Origin: a bacterium
GTDB taxonomy: Bacteria > Chloroflexota > Chloroflexia > Chloroflexales > Kallotenuaceae
NCBI GenBank assembly: GCA_016781505.1
Contig: JADDQF010000124.1
Location: forward strand, 6,909 to 39,681
Direction: 5' to 3'
Length of the DNA stretch: 32,773 nucleotides
Shown: in pieces, positions 7,272 to 16,479 of the stretch
Position numbering within the stretch: position 1 is the stretch's first letter
How the letters are laid out: each line of letters begins with the position of its first letter
Made by a program: the position numbers and the translations under genes
Notes under the pieces: generated by a model
What the model was told of the DNA's origin: nothing
What the model saw: the letters and a program-made list of their open reading frames with translations, nothing else
The model's database searches: none

Positions 7272-7292
7272 CCCGCCAAGCACAGGGACATA

Positions 7293-10247
7293 ATGCCTCA
7301 ACGTCAGATCTTCACTGCCGCGTATCGCTGCGGAAAAACTCATAATCTCGCTCAAGCTGCACACGTTGCGCTCCAAGGTGGTTGTCCACTGGGCCGTACC
7401 CTCGGTCTAACGGTACACCGACCCGCCGCGCAGGTGCTCCGCGATGCGCTATCCCAAGCGACAAACATGAGTGTGCCGGTTACCACCGTCCGGCGGCGCG
7501 CCCTTACCGTGTTGGAAACGCATCCCGCAGCAGCCGGCCTGCCTCCTGGCTGGAATCAGACGGCACTTTTATCGGGCATTGATCGGCGGCTCCTGATTCG
7601 CAACGCGTGGCTGCGGGTAGGCCAGGTGCCCCACTCTTTGTACCATGAGCGAGTGGGCCAACCCGGCGCGTTGGACTGGGTAGTCTTGCTCTTCGACCGC
7701 TTCAGTCAGTGGTGTGGCACGAGCGACCCGGCGCGCTTGCCCATGCTTGAGCCGATCGATCCACGTGTAGCGGAGCTGTGGCAGGCGTATCGCGCGTATC
7801 TGCAGCTGTGTCGTCAACTCAAGGTTGTGGCGTTCAACGAGGTATTTAATCGGGCTGCGGACGTGCTGCGCTCCCCCCATGAACGACCTGAGTCGGAGCT
7901 GGCGCTGCTGCTGCTGGACGATCTGGACCTGTTTCAGCCGGCTGAGCTGCTGTTTGTGGCCGAGCTGATCGACCCCAACACCGTCGTTTTCGCGACCATG
8001 GAGGCCGCTCCGGCTCCAAACAGTCCGCTTGCGCTTGACGTCTTTCTGCAGCGCTGGCTGGCACGGTTTGGGCTGGGCCCTGCGCGAGCATCCAATCTGC
8101 AGCCACGCCAGCCTTCACTTGTCCCGGCCGAGTACCTCACACCCGACGACGAGGCACACGCGGTTGCGCAGCAGATCGCGGCTCTGGCTCATACAGTGCA
8201 GCGCTGGGATGAGTTCGCGATTGTGGCGTTTGATCAGCAGCTTGTGCCTTTGCTGCAGCGCACCTTGCCCTTGTATGGTGTACCGGTTGTCGGCCAGGAG
8301 GCGCGGGACGGCTACACGCTAGCGCTGGCTCCGATCGCCTATGCCGGCCTTAAGCTCATCGCCGGCGATCCCCTGACCGACGTCGAAACGATTGGTTTGC
8401 TGCGCCACCCGGGGCTGGGCTTGAGCGCCGCCGAGGCGCGTGCAGCCGTCGAGGCCGTGCAACATGAGCACTTCCAGCCCTTTGCCGAGGTTGGAGCAAA
8501 AAGCGTCCCGCGGTGGCCGGCTACCCTTGCCGCCGCTGGCCGGCTGCGGCTTCAAGCGGTCCATACAGCGACAGCAGCAGCGCGCGCGGCAGACGGACCA
8601 CCTAGCGAAATGCTGCACATCTGGCTGAGTCACCTTGGTCTGGATGAACGTTGCTGGGCGCAAACGGCAGCCGTGCTTGAGCCGTGGGCAGTTGCACTGG
8701 ATCGCCGCCATTGGGCGCGCTTGCTGGCGTTTTTACACCAATCCGAAGCGCTGCGTGCTGCGCTCGGTACGCCTCTCACTCCTGCCGAAGCTGCGGAGTT
8801 GCTGCGATCCGCCCAAGCGTTGATCCAACCCGAAGGCAAGCCGCAGCAGGCGGCCGTACCGATCTGGCCGCCTGCCGAGCTAGGAGGCTGCACAGCGCAG
8901 GTTGTGTTTGCGGTTGGGCTCCACGAGGCTGCCCTGCCCCAGCCCGAGCAGCCGCTGCCCTTGGCCGATGATGCCGCGCTGGCGGCTGCTTTCGGCCAGC
9001 TTCCGGGCTTTGTCGCGCCCGAAACAACGGATCGCGCTGCCGCCTGGCTGCGAGGTGAGCGCGCGCTCCAACGAACAGTGAGTCGTGCCAGTGAAGCGGT
9101 GTACCTGTCATATAGCATTGCCGACCGACAAGGCCGCAGACACTTGCCGTCGCCCATCCTTGCCGATCAACTAGGCACCTTTATCGACCGCCATGGCCGG
9201 CTCCATGGCGTCAATACCCAGAACATGGGGCGTCAAGCTGCGCTGGAAAGGCAGCAGCTACCGCAGCCTGCAATACTGGGCAATTTCGAGCCAGAACGCG
9301 AGCTGGCGAGCGTCCAGCCGGCTACTGCTGGTCAGCCGTTTGTGGTTACGCCCTCGGCCATCGAAGACTATTTCACCTGTCCGCGCCGCTGCTTCTTTGC
9401 CCGGGAGCTGGGCTTGTACGATGTGGCGTCGTCGCCGCGCCAAACGCTTGGCACGGTGGTGCATAACGCGCTCAATGCGTTGCTCAGCCAGGGGCGGGAC
9501 GTGCCCATCAGCGAGCATCGCGCTGGGCAGCTGCTTGCCGAGCATTGGGTTGCCGACGAGCTGCGCTGGGGCTCGCAGCTCAAGCAAGCCGTTTTCCGCC
9601 AGCTCGCCGAACAGGCGGTCGCACAGTTTGCCCGCTATGAGCACGACCATGGCAGCGCTGGTACGGCCTTTCTGGGTGCGGAGCTTGAGGTGCGCTGGAT
9701 GCTGCCCGCAACCGATGTTATGCTCAAAGGCCGCATTGATCGGATCGACCGAACTTCGGACGGCTTGCACGTGATCGACTACAAGCTGGGCCGGCAAAGC
9801 CCGTCGCTTGACAAGCTGCTGGCCGAATTTGTGCGTCCCGCCGCTGCCCCCGAAACATGGCGACCGGGCGATATTCAGCTGCCGGTGTACGTTCTGGCCG
9901 TCGAGCACGGCGAGATCGCTGGCGTGGAGCGCCTGCCGGAAGAGCGTGTGGCCAGCATCGCGCAGCTCTATCCCCTGGAGCTGTACACGCCAACTGGTCG
10001 GGTAAGCGCCAAAGGCTACCGTGTGATCGAGATTGTCGAGCATGAAAGCCCGTGTGGTGGCTGCGACGCGGCCGCCAAGCCGGGCAAAACCGCCAAGCTG
10101 TGTCGCGCGCAGCTAGCGGCGGTGCTCCATGAGGTTCGCCAGGCGATTGCTGGGATGCGGGCGGGAGCATGGCAGCCGGACCCACGTGAAGGCAGCACGA
10201 CCTGTGCAAGCTGCAATTTCCGCGCAATCTGCCCAACGCCCTTATGA
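7293..10247 (+). CDS. AddB-like PD-(D/E)XK exonuclease with Fe-S cluster cysteines
   Basis: 984 residues, shaped like the AddB subunit of AddAB helicase-nucleases (double-strand break end processing). The N-terminal P-loop is altered: AAYRCGKT (9-16) keeps Lys15 and Thr16 but lacks the usual GxxGSGKT. LLLDDLD (206-212) sits at a Walker B-like place. The C-terminal nuclease domain has GTVVH724, GRID816 and VID829YK831, the catalytic His/Asp/Asp/Lys set. Cys696 (FTCPRRC) and C971-X2-C974-X5-C980 match the 4Fe-4S ligand spacing known for AddB. An additional cluster, C921-X2-C924-X12-C937, lies shortly before them. ATG 7293 is chosen for AGGGA and the promoter; the frame opens at 7203. No AddA-like helicase is in the window. 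Its end overlaps the next gene (ATGA). Confidence 0.82.
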   Translation: MPQRQIFTAAYRCGKTHNLAQAAHVALQGGCPLGRTLGLTVHRPAAQVLRDALSQATNMSVPVTTVRRRALTVLETHPAAAGLPPGWNQTALLSGIDRRLLIRNAWLRVGQVPHSLYHERVGQPGALDWVVLLFDRFSQWCGTSDPARLPMLEPIDPRVAELWQAYRAYLQLCRQLKVVAFNEVFNRAADVLRSPHERPESELALLLLDDLDLFQPAELLFVAELIDPNTVVFATMEAAPAPNSPLALDVFLQRWLARFGLGPARASNLQPRQPSLVPAEYLTPDDEAHAVAQQIAALAHTVQRWDEFAIVAFDQQLVPLLQRTLPLYGVPVVGQEARDGYTLALAPIAYAGLKLIAGDPLTDVETIGLLRHPGLGLSAAEARAAVEAVQHEHFQPFAEVGAKSVPRWPATLAAAGRLRLQAVHTATAAARAADGPPSEMLHIWLSHLGLDERCWAQTAAVLEPWAVALDRRHWARLLAFLHQSEALRAALGTPLTPAEAAELLRSAQALIQPEGKPQQAAVPIWPPAELGGCTAQVVFAVGLHEAALPQPEQPLPLADDAALAAAFGQLPGFVAPETTDRAAAWLRGERALQRTVSRASEAVYLSYSIADRQGRRHLPSPILADQLGTFIDRHGRLHGVNTQNMGRQAALERQQLPQPAILGNFEPERELASVQPATAGQPFVVTPSAIEDYFTCPRRCFFARELGLYDVASSPRQTLGTVVHNALNALLSQGRDVPISEHRAGQLLAEHWVADELRWGSQLKQAVFRQLAEQAVAQFARYEHDHGSAGTAFLGAELEVRWMLPATDVMLKGRIDRIDRTSDGLHVIDYKLGRQSPSLDKLLAEFVRPAAAPETWRPGDIQLPVYVLAVEHGEIAGVERLPEERVASIAQLYPLELYTPTGRVSAKGYRVIEIVEHESPCGGCDAAAKPGKTAKLCRAQLAAVLHEVRQAIAGMRAGAWQPDPREGSTTCASCNFRAICPTPL

Positions 10248-11608
10248 TCGTTATGCGCCACAATTCGTCGCAGCTGAGAGCCAGACTTGCCGCCTTGAGC
10301 GTGGCACTTCTGCTGTGCTTGTTTGCCGGCCTGAGCCCGACCCTGGCGCAGCCAGGAGTGCCCGTGGTTGACCTCACCCTTGGCAGCTCCACCCAAGGCC
10401 GGCCGATCACCGCTATCCGCGTCGGCAGTGGGCCGCGCAAGGTGGTGCTGGTCGGCGCAACACATGGTTATCCCGAGCGCAACACCTATGCGCTTGTCAC
10501 GCAGCTCGCCGAGCACTTTCGGCGCGATCCCGCAGCCGTTCCCCCCGGCATTAGCCTGTATATCATCCCGCTGCTTAACCCGGATGGCCTGGAGCTGCAG
10601 TCGCGCTTCAACGCCAACGGTGTTGACCTTAACCGCAACATGGATACGGCCGCGGACGACTGCCCCCAAAACGATTGGCAGCCGATTGTGGCGGGTGCTT
10701 ACGGGTTAACTGCCGAGACCGGTGGCCCCTACAGCGACTCCGAGGTCGAAAGCCGGCTGATCCGCGACTTCTTGCTGGACGCCGACGCCGTGGTCTTTTT
10801 CCATTCCAACGCGGGCGTTGTTTTCCCGGCCTGCGCCCATCAGCCGTCAGCCGATCTGGCCCGCATCTACGCCGACGGCGCGGGCTACGTGTTCATCCCC
10901 CAGTGGGATCGCTATGTGATCACCGGCGGCATGAGTGATTGGGCCGGTGGCTTGGGCATCACAGCGCTTATTCCCGAGCTGGTGACCGGCGATCTGCCCG
11001 AGTTTGAGCAGAACCTTGGCGGTGTCCAGGCGACTTTGAACGCCGTCGAAAGCATCGTGCCGCCAGCGGAGCCACGGGTCGAAGGCGGCATCGAGGTGCA
11101 GCCGATCATTTGGCGAGCCTGGAAGGCGTGGGGTGGCCAAGCATTGTTTGGTCAGCCGCTCGGCCCAGCCGTGAAGACTGCCACCGGCTGGAGCCAGCGC
11201 TTTGAACGGGCACGTCTCGAATATCTGCCGGCCCAAACCACCACAACCGCTCCTGTTCAGAGCGCCCTGCTGGGCCGTGAGCTGTTTGGGCCTGAAGTGG
11301 ACGAGCCGGAAGCTCCCGCCGAAGGCGCGCGCTTCTTTCCCGAAACGCAGCATAATGTGCGGCAGCCGTTCGCGGACTTTTGGCAAATCAACGGCGGGCT
11401 GCCCATCTTTGGCTTGCCGCTTGGCCCCGAGCAGCAGACCAGCGACGACGTTGGCGCTCCGGTTGTGCGCCAGGTCTTTGAGCGCGCCGTCCTCGAACGA
11501 CCTGTGGCAGCTACCTCGATCTTTGAGGTATCGCTGGTGCCCCTGGGCCGAATTGAGTGGGCACAGATCGATGCCCGGTCGATCCAAACCGGCATCCAAG
11601 CCCGTTAA
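10244..11608 (+). CDS. Secreted M14 carboxypeptidase-like protein with two C-terminal FPETQH/FGLP modules
   Basis: 454 residues. Residues about 8-36 are a signal peptide (ALLLCLFAGLSPTLAQ). Residues 40-270 are a zinc carboxypeptidase (M14) domain. Likely zinc ligands are His74 and Glu78 in ATHGYPERNT and His187 in VVFFHSN. NPDGLELQSRFNANGVDLNRN (112-132) holds the substrate-binding Arg/Asn-Arg, and Glu245 in ALIPELVT is the probable catalytic glutamate. The His-to-Glu spacing is HxxxE rather than the classical HxxE. Residues about 290-440 carry two related modules, one starting IIWRAWKAWGGQALFGQPLG and the second RFFPETQHNVRQPFADFW then GGLPIFGLPLG, each ending in a FERA...LE element. The same module occurs in the propeller protein at 29455. 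ATG overlaps the nuclease stop by four bases, so the two are co-translated. Substrate unknown; peptidoglycan or surface peptides are possible. Confidence 0.85.
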   Translation: MIVMRHNSSQLRARLAALSVALLLCLFAGLSPTLAQPGVPVVDLTLGSSTQGRPITAIRVGSGPRKVVLVGATHGYPERNTYALVTQLAEHFRRDPAAVPPGISLYIIPLLNPDGLELQSRFNANGVDLNRNMDTAADDCPQNDWQPIVAGAYGLTAETGGPYSDSEVESRLIRDFLLDADAVVFFHSNAGVVFPACAHQPSADLARIYADGAGYVFIPQWDRYVITGGMSDWAGGLGITALIPELVTGDLPEFEQNLGGVQATLNAVESIVPPAEPRVEGGIEVQPIIWRAWKAWGGQALFGQPLGPAVKTATGWSQRFERARLEYLPAQTTTTAPVQSALLGRELFGPEVDEPEAPAEGARFFPETQHNVRQPFADFWQINGGLPIFGLPLGPEQQTSDDVGAPVVRQVFERAVLERPVAATSIFEVSLVPLGRIEWAQIDARSIQTGIQAR

Positions 11609-11710
11609 TCAAGGTCGCGGTGCTGTTTTCGAGGACGTGTAGCCACCTGCAATAGCTCCTTGCTGATTCTTCGCCTATCTAGCGGCATAGCTCTTGCGAA
11701 CTTCCGTCGT

Positions 11711-12373
11711 ATGGAACGCGAGTCCGAGCGGCAAACAATGATCGCGGAGCAGCTGCGGCGGCGAAATATCCGCGATGAGCGTGTGCTCCAAGTGATGGCG
11801 CGGGTGCAGCGGCATCGGTTTGTGCCCGAGGCGCTTACCGAGCAGGCCTACAGCGACAATGCGCTGCCGATAGCCGAGCAACAAACCATTTCGCAACCCT
11901 TTATCGTCGCGCTGACGGCTGAGGCGTTAATGCTGCAGGGCGACGAGCGCGTGCTGGAGATCGGCACAGGCTCGGGCTATGCCGCGGCCGTTTTGAGCTT
12001 GCTTACCCGCGAGGTTTGGACAATCGAGCGCTTCAGGTCGCTCGCCGAGACGGCAGCGGCGCGCCTCCACGCCGAAGGCTACACCAACGTGCATGTCGGC
12101 ATTGGCGACGGCACTGCTGGCTGGCCTGAGCACGCGCCCTACGATGCCATCGCCGTGGCCGCCGCAGGACCACATATTCCACAGTCATTAATCGAGCAGC
12201 TAGCCATGGGCGGCCGCCTGGTGATTCCCGTTGGTAGCCGCGAAGAGCAGCAGCTGGTGCGCATTGTTCGTATGCCAGACGGATTGCGCCAAGATCGGCT
12301 TGGCCCGGTGCGCTTCGTGCCGCTGGTTGGCCAGGAGGGCTGGGCCGGCGAGCCACCTGCTCAGCAAAGGTGA
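11711..12373 (+). CDS. pcm: Protein-L-isoaspartate O-methyltransferase
   Basis: 220 residues, the normal size for PCMT. It transfers methyl from SAM to L-isoaspartyl residues, starting repair of aged proteins in the cytoplasm. Motifs in order: RVQRHRFVPE (31-40), the active-site region AYSDNALPIAEQQTISQPFIVA (46-67), the SAM loop VLEIGTGSGYAAAVLS (81-96), an acidic residue in VWTIERF (102-108), YDAIAVAAAGPHIP (144-157) and LAMGGRLVIPVG (164-175). ATG 11711 gives the normal N-terminus; the frame opens further upstream at 11660. A gap of about 100 bases separates it from the peptidase gene. I see no clear ribosome-binding site before the ATG. Confidence 0.93.
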   Translation: MERESERQTMIAEQLRRRNIRDERVLQVMARVQRHRFVPEALTEQAYSDNALPIAEQQTISQPFIVALTAEALMLQGDERVLEIGTGSGYAAAVLSLLTREVWTIERFRSLAETAAARLHAEGYTNVHVGIGDGTAGWPEHAPYDAIAVAAAGPHIPQSLIEQLAMGGRLVIPVGSREEQQLVRIVRMPDGLRQDRLGPVRFVPLVGQEGWAGEPPAQQR

Positions 12374-12483
12374 TGTTCAAAGGGCGAGCATTATTCATTG
12401 CCGCCCCACTGGGTGTGAACCAAAGACGTGCTATGTTCGTACTGTCTAATAGAATGAATATTTGCTAGTGAAATGGATCGCTT

Positions 12484-13152
12484 GTGTTTCCTTCATTTTC
12501 ACCAGGCCAAGATGCGGGTGTCAGGCAGCGTAACGAAGTTGTCGAGTTTGCCAAAGCCTGGATTGGAACGGCTCTGGCCTTTGCCGTCCTGTTCAGCGCC
12601 GGCAGCCGCCGCGGCAGCTTGCAGTATTTTCTCAGCTCTGAGTTTGCCACTATTTTGCTGCTGGCCGCGCTCACAGCGGGCTTGGGCGTGATCTTGCATG
12701 AGCTGATGCACCGCGTGGTGGCGCGTTACTTCGGCGCGACCGCGCACTTTGTCGCCAACGACGGCATGCTGGTTGTGTCGATCCTGATAGCCTTTACCGG
12801 CTTCTTGTTTGCAGCGCCCGGCGCCGTCTGGCATACGGGCTACCTGACAAAACGGCAGGTCGGCTTGATCGCGGCAGCCGGGCCGATCACCAATATGGTG
12901 CTGGCGGTGCTGTTCCTGGGGGCGCTGGTCGCACTCCGGGCCACGGATATCTCGAACATGGTGCTCTTTGGTTTGTACATGGGCTTTCAGGTCAATGGTA
13001 TTCTTGGCGCGTTCAACATGCTGCCTTTCGGTCCGATCGATGGGGCGAAGGTGCTGAACTGGAGCGCTCCCGTATTTGGCGTCCTGGTGGCCATCGCAGT
13101 CGGTATCGCCTTTGGCCTGCCGCGGCTGGTCGGCATTCCCAGCGTCTTCTAA
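12484..13152 (+). CDS. M50-type membrane zinc metalloprotease (site-2 protease-like)
   Basis: 222 residues with about five or six hydrophobic segments. The zinc motif is H72-E-L-M-H76 inside the second hydrophobic segment (LGVILHELMHRVVARYFG), and the third ligand is Asp186 in N178MLPFGPIDG, the NxxPxxxxDG motif of M50. It is probably an intramembrane or membrane-linked protease, but many short M50 homologues have no known substrate. GTG 12484 is used because an in-frame stop lies at 12469-12471 and no other start codon follows before the first membrane segment. The ribosome-binding site is weak. A strong terminator closes the gene 26 bases after the stop. Confidence 0.83.
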   Translation: MFPSFSPGQDAGVRQRNEVVEFAKAWIGTALAFAVLFSAGSRRGSLQYFLSSEFATILLLAALTAGLGVILHELMHRVVARYFGATAHFVANDGMLVVSILIAFTGFLFAAPGAVWHTGYLTKRQVGLIAAAGPITNMVLAVLFLGALVALRATDISNMVLFGLYMGFQVNGILGAFNMLPFGPIDGAKVLNWSAPVFGVLVAIAVGIAFGLPRLVGIPSVF

Positions 13153-13178
13153 CAACTAACAACATTGCATTCGCTGCA

Positions 13179-13204
13179 GGGCAGGTTTCGTACCTGCCCT
13201 TTTT
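13179..13204 (+). terminator. Rho-independent terminator after the M50 protease gene
   Basis: Perfect 8-bp stem GGGCAGGT / ACCTGCCC with loop TTCGT, followed directly by five T. It separates the left-hand housekeeping genes from the glycan locus. Confidence 0.93.
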
Positions 13205-13268
13205 GCTTGCTTCCCAAGCCCTCTCAGCCTCCGTTCAGCCCCATGCTAGCCAGTAGCTGCGGCGAGGC

Positions 13269-13277
13269 TGGTATAAT
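13269..13277 (+). promoter_or_regulatory. Extended -10 (TGGTATAAT) for a leaderless transcript
   Basis: TGG plus a perfect TATAAT (13272-13277), with only CGCGCT between it and ATG 13284. The expected start base is the A of the ATG. No clear -35 is present, as is common with extended -10 promoters, and there is no ribosome-binding site. Confidence 0.65.
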
Positions 13278-13283
13278 CGCGCT

Positions 13284-16250
13284 ATGGAAGTGCTTGGGAT
13301 GTTGTTGCGAGCCCTGCTTGGCGTTCCGCTTTTTTTATATCTGCCGGGCTACATTGCTGAGCGCGTCTGGCTGGGCGAGCGCGTAGCGCTGTGCGGTATT
13401 GAACGCCAGATTGGCCGCTGTGTTGCCAGTGTGCTGGTGACAGGTTGGCTCGGGCTGCTGCTGGCGGAGCTTGGCTGGTTTAGCTACTGGCTTCTCGCCG
13501 GTCTGCTGTTGGTGGGCTGCCTGGTCGGCTGGTGGTTGCTGTTCCGCCAACGCGGGAAACATCCTGCCCGCCAACAGTTTGGTCCGCCACTTGGTCTGAT
13601 TGCCGGCCAACCGGCAACCTCGCGCGCTGGTGGCCTGCTTGGCGCGAGCCTACGTGCCCTCCAGTTCGATCATCTGCTGCTCGGCATCCTGCTGATCTTC
13701 GGGTTGCTGGTTGCGCGGCCATTTGAGATTATTCGCGGCGGTTTGGATGCCGGCGTGTATGCCAACACCGGGATTGCGATTGCTCGTACCGGCTCGATTG
13801 TGCAGCACGACACCATCGTCGCGGACATTGGGCAGCGCGTCGCGGCGGGTGATGGCTTAGCCGGCAACATCGAAACCAATATCCTGGGCACCCAGAACGG
13901 TCAGCGCTACCTGGCTACGCGCATCCGCGCGGCTGGATTTTTCATCAACTCGGGCGAGCTTCCTGAGGGTCGCGTTGTGCCGCAGTTCTTCCACCTGTGG
14001 CCAACCTGGATCGCCATTTTTGTGGCCATGCTCGGCCCAACGCTGGGGCTGGTCGCAACCGGAGCTGCGGGTACGCTGGGAGTGGCACTGCTCGGGCTGA
14101 TCGGACGGCGGATCGGTGGGCCGCTGGTGGGGCTGCTGGCAGCGCTCTTTTTGGCGTTGATGACCCCCCAGGTCTGGTTCAGCCGCATGTCTACCTCGGA
14201 AGCGCTGGCGCAAGCCCTGACGCTAGCAGGCTTCTGGGCCTGGACGCATTTTGCCGCTGCCAACGAGCGTCGGGGGCGGATCTGGTGGGGAATGCTCGTT
14301 GGCGGAGCCTTTGGCGCACTTGCCCTGACCCGCATCGACTTTTTTCTGGTAGTCGGGCCGACACTGGCACTGCTGCTGTATGTTGCTATCACGCGGCGCT
14401 GGCACAGTGGATACACCGCACTCGCGCTGACACTCGGCGGCCTGTTGCTTCATGCCGGCCTGCATACGCTCTTAATCGCGCGGGCCTACCTGATCGACAC
14501 AGGCATTCCCACGCTGCAAAAATATGCCCTGACGATCTACGCTAGCTGGCCACTGCTCAGCCCCGAGCTCAAGGCATACACCATTGCCCGACCCAACAGC
14601 CGCATCGGTGATTGGGGCCGTTTGGCGGCTGAGTTGGGACTACTCATTGCTGTTGTTGCCGGCGGTTTTTCGCTATGGCGCTGGCCCCGCCCGCTGCTAC
14701 AGATCGAGCGTCTCCTTCGTCGCCGGCGGCCCTGGCTGCTTGGTGCTGGCGTGTGTGGTCTGGCCCTGGTGGCCACCTATGCCTACCTGATCCGGCCCGA
14801 GATCATCAACGGTGACGTGCTGCGGCATCCGCTGCGGCCCGGCAATTGGCTCCGGCTGCAAGGCTACATCGGCGCGCCGATCGATGTGCCGATTGATAAA
14901 TACTGCCTCAACGGCATGGATCGCCAGACACCGACCAAGCAGTGCAAGGCGACCGAATTTATTGCGCTGGCGACAATGGTGCGCTTTGGCTGGTATGTGT
15001 CGCCATTGGGAATCTTGCTGGGCGTGACGGGACTGCTGCTGCTCTGGTATCGCGTTGATCGGAGCACATGGCTCCTGCTGCTGGTAGCCACCCTGTACAC
15101 GTTCTTCTACATCGTGTCGACGCAGGGCACGCAAGATCAGACCTATATCTATATTTTGCGGCGGTATGTACCGGTGGTGTATCCGGCGTTTGCCTTAGGC
15201 ATGGCCTACGCGATCCGCTGTTTAGCCCAGCAATCGAGCCACCACCGCCGCTTACGTGCCCTACGTTGGGGACTAGCCGGGCTCCTTGCCGCAAGTCTTG
15301 TGCTCTTCTTTGCGGTCACCGGACGAACAGTGTACGCCCATGTGGAGTATGCGGGTGCGCTGGCTCAATTTGAAGCGATCAGCGCCCAGCTACGCCCGAG
15401 CGATATCGTGCTGATGCGGGGCGGCGGGCCAAGCTACGCCGACGTGCGCGATACCTCCGAGCTTGTCGTGGCGCCCTTGACCTATGTGTATGGCCATCAT
15501 GCGCTGCCGGTCAAAGGCCGTGTGCCGGCCAAGTACAGCGTGGCGTTTGCGGACCAAGTAACCCGCTGGCGTGCTGAGGGACGGCGGGTTTTGTTGTTGC
15601 TGGGCGCGAGCGGAGGCGATCTTCTGTTTCCCGGCTATACGCCGCAGCCCGTCGAAACCTGGACGCTGCGGCTGAGTGAGTTTCAGCAGCTCAAGAACCA
15701 AAAGCCGAAGCTGTCGTATATCAACGCAGCGCCGTTCACACTGTACGAGCTTGTGCCCGAAGCAGACGCGGTAGCTGCTGCTGTGCTCGCCTACGACGAC
15801 ACCGCTGCGCAGGTGACGGGGTTTTACCGCAGTGAGCTGGTGGCGCAAAATCAACCTCGGGCGGCCTGGACCAACGGCGCGGGCGTGCTCCGGCTACCGG
15901 CATCCGCCCAGGGCCAGCTGTTGACACTTGAAGTTGCCGGCGGCAAGCGTCCGGCTGCAATTGGACTGGCCCAGCTCTGCGTCGATGTTGCGCCTGAGCC
16001 AACAACGTACAGCGATGCGGGCGTGACGGATTTGCCCTGGCGTGAGCTGCGCTGCGCGGAGCTACCGGAGCTAGCCACCTCGATATCACTGCCCCTGCCC
16101 GCGGTACAAGCCGATACCCCTATCCTGATTCGCCTTCGCTCACAGACATGGGTTCCGGCTCAAACTGCCGTGGCGGGCGAGGCGGCATCCGCGGACGAGC
16201 GCGGCCTGGGCGTTCGTTTCGTTCGTGCGAGCTGGAGCACGCAGCCGTAA
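13284..16250 (+). CDS. Large GT-C-like polytopic membrane glycosyltransferase candidate
   Basis: 988 residues. The first 660 or so contain roughly a dozen or more hydrophobic segments. FEIIRGGLDAGVYANTGIAIARTGSI (147-172) lies in the first large outer loop, with Asp155 in the place where GT-C enzymes (ArnT/PMT type) keep the catalytic acidic residue. After the last membrane span (LAASLVLFFAVTGRTVYAHV) there is a soluble region of about 300 residues, ending in a beta-rich domain with LRSQTWVP and D971ERGLGV977. A variant of that motif (DPRILGV) occurs in the neighbouring protein at 16480. It probably uses a lipid-linked sugar donor on the outer face of the membrane; donor and acceptor are unknown. 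It starts right at its promoter. Confidence 0.65.
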   Translation: MEVLGMLLRALLGVPLFLYLPGYIAERVWLGERVALCGIERQIGRCVASVLVTGWLGLLLAELGWFSYWLLAGLLLVGCLVGWWLLFRQRGKHPARQQFGPPLGLIAGQPATSRAGGLLGASLRALQFDHLLLGILLIFGLLVARPFEIIRGGLDAGVYANTGIAIARTGSIVQHDTIVADIGQRVAAGDGLAGNIETNILGTQNGQRYLATRIRAAGFFINSGELPEGRVVPQFFHLWPTWIAIFVAMLGPTLGLVATGAAGTLGVALLGLIGRRIGGPLVGLLAALFLALMTPQVWFSRMSTSEALAQALTLAGFWAWTHFAAANERRGRIWWGMLVGGAFGALALTRIDFFLVVGPTLALLLYVAITRRWHSGYTALALTLGGLLLHAGLHTLLIARAYLIDTGIPTLQKYALTIYASWPLLSPELKAYTIARPNSRIGDWGRLAAELGLLIAVVAGGFSLWRWPRPLLQIERLLRRRRPWLLGAGVCGLALVATYAYLIRPEIINGDVLRHPLRPGNWLRLQGYIGAPIDVPIDKYCLNGMDRQTPTKQCKATEFIALATMVRFGWYVSPLGILLGVTGLLLLWYRVDRSTWLLLLVATLYTFFYIVSTQGTQDQTYIYILRRYVPVVYPAFALGMAYAIRCLAQQSSHHRRLRALRWGLAGLLAASLVLFFAVTGRTVYAHVEYAGALAQFEAISAQLRPSDIVLMRGGGPSYADVRDTSELVVAPLTYVYGHHALPVKGRVPAKYSVAFADQVTRWRAEGRRVLLLLGASGGDLLFPGYTPQPVETWTLRLSEFQQLKNQKPKLSYINAAPFTLYELVPEADAVAAAVLAYDDTAAQVTGFYRSELVAQNQPRAAWTNGAGVLRLPASAQGQLLTLEVAGGKRPAAIGLAQLCVDVAPEPTTYSDAGVTDLPWRELRCAELPELATSISLPLPAVQADTPILIRLRSQTWVPAQTAVAGEAASADERGLGVRFVRASWSTQP

Positions 16251-16461
16251 CGGTCAGACTAATATCAGAAATACATCACAACGTTGCGCCCTCCGTCGCC
16301 GCCTTGCCCTGTCCCAAAAACCCTTAGGTAGCCGAGGACTTCAGCTCCACGACGACCACTGCGTAACTCCTTGCCGATACGAACAATCATGCCGCATGAC
16401 CGGTTGCCGGCCAACGTAGCAGCCACATATCAGCCGGCTATCAATTCCACGAAAGAGTTTC
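16251..16461 (+). other. Non-coding gap upstream of the second large membrane gene
   Basis: About 210 bases with lower coding character. Short open frames cross it but have no ribosome-binding site or recognisable protein. No terminator with a U-run is visible after the stop at 16250, so read-through into the next gene is possible in addition to its own promoter. Confidence 0.5.
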
Positions 16462-16470
16462 TGGTATAAT
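16462..16470 (+). promoter_or_regulatory. Extended -10 (TGGTATAAT) close to the start codon
   Basis: The same TGGTATAAT as at 13269, ending nine bases before ATG 16480. The predicted start leaves at most about three bases of leader. An in-frame TTG at 16471 lies too close to the -10 to be transcribed, which supports ATG 16480. Confidence 0.62.
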
Positions 16471-16479
16471 TTGCCCCCG

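Noticed and set aside
12390-12460. Distant inverted repeat TATTCATT / AATGAATA before the M50 protease gene.
   Set aside because: Only eight bases per arm, about 50 bases apart in AT-richer DNA; too weak to call a hairpin or operator.
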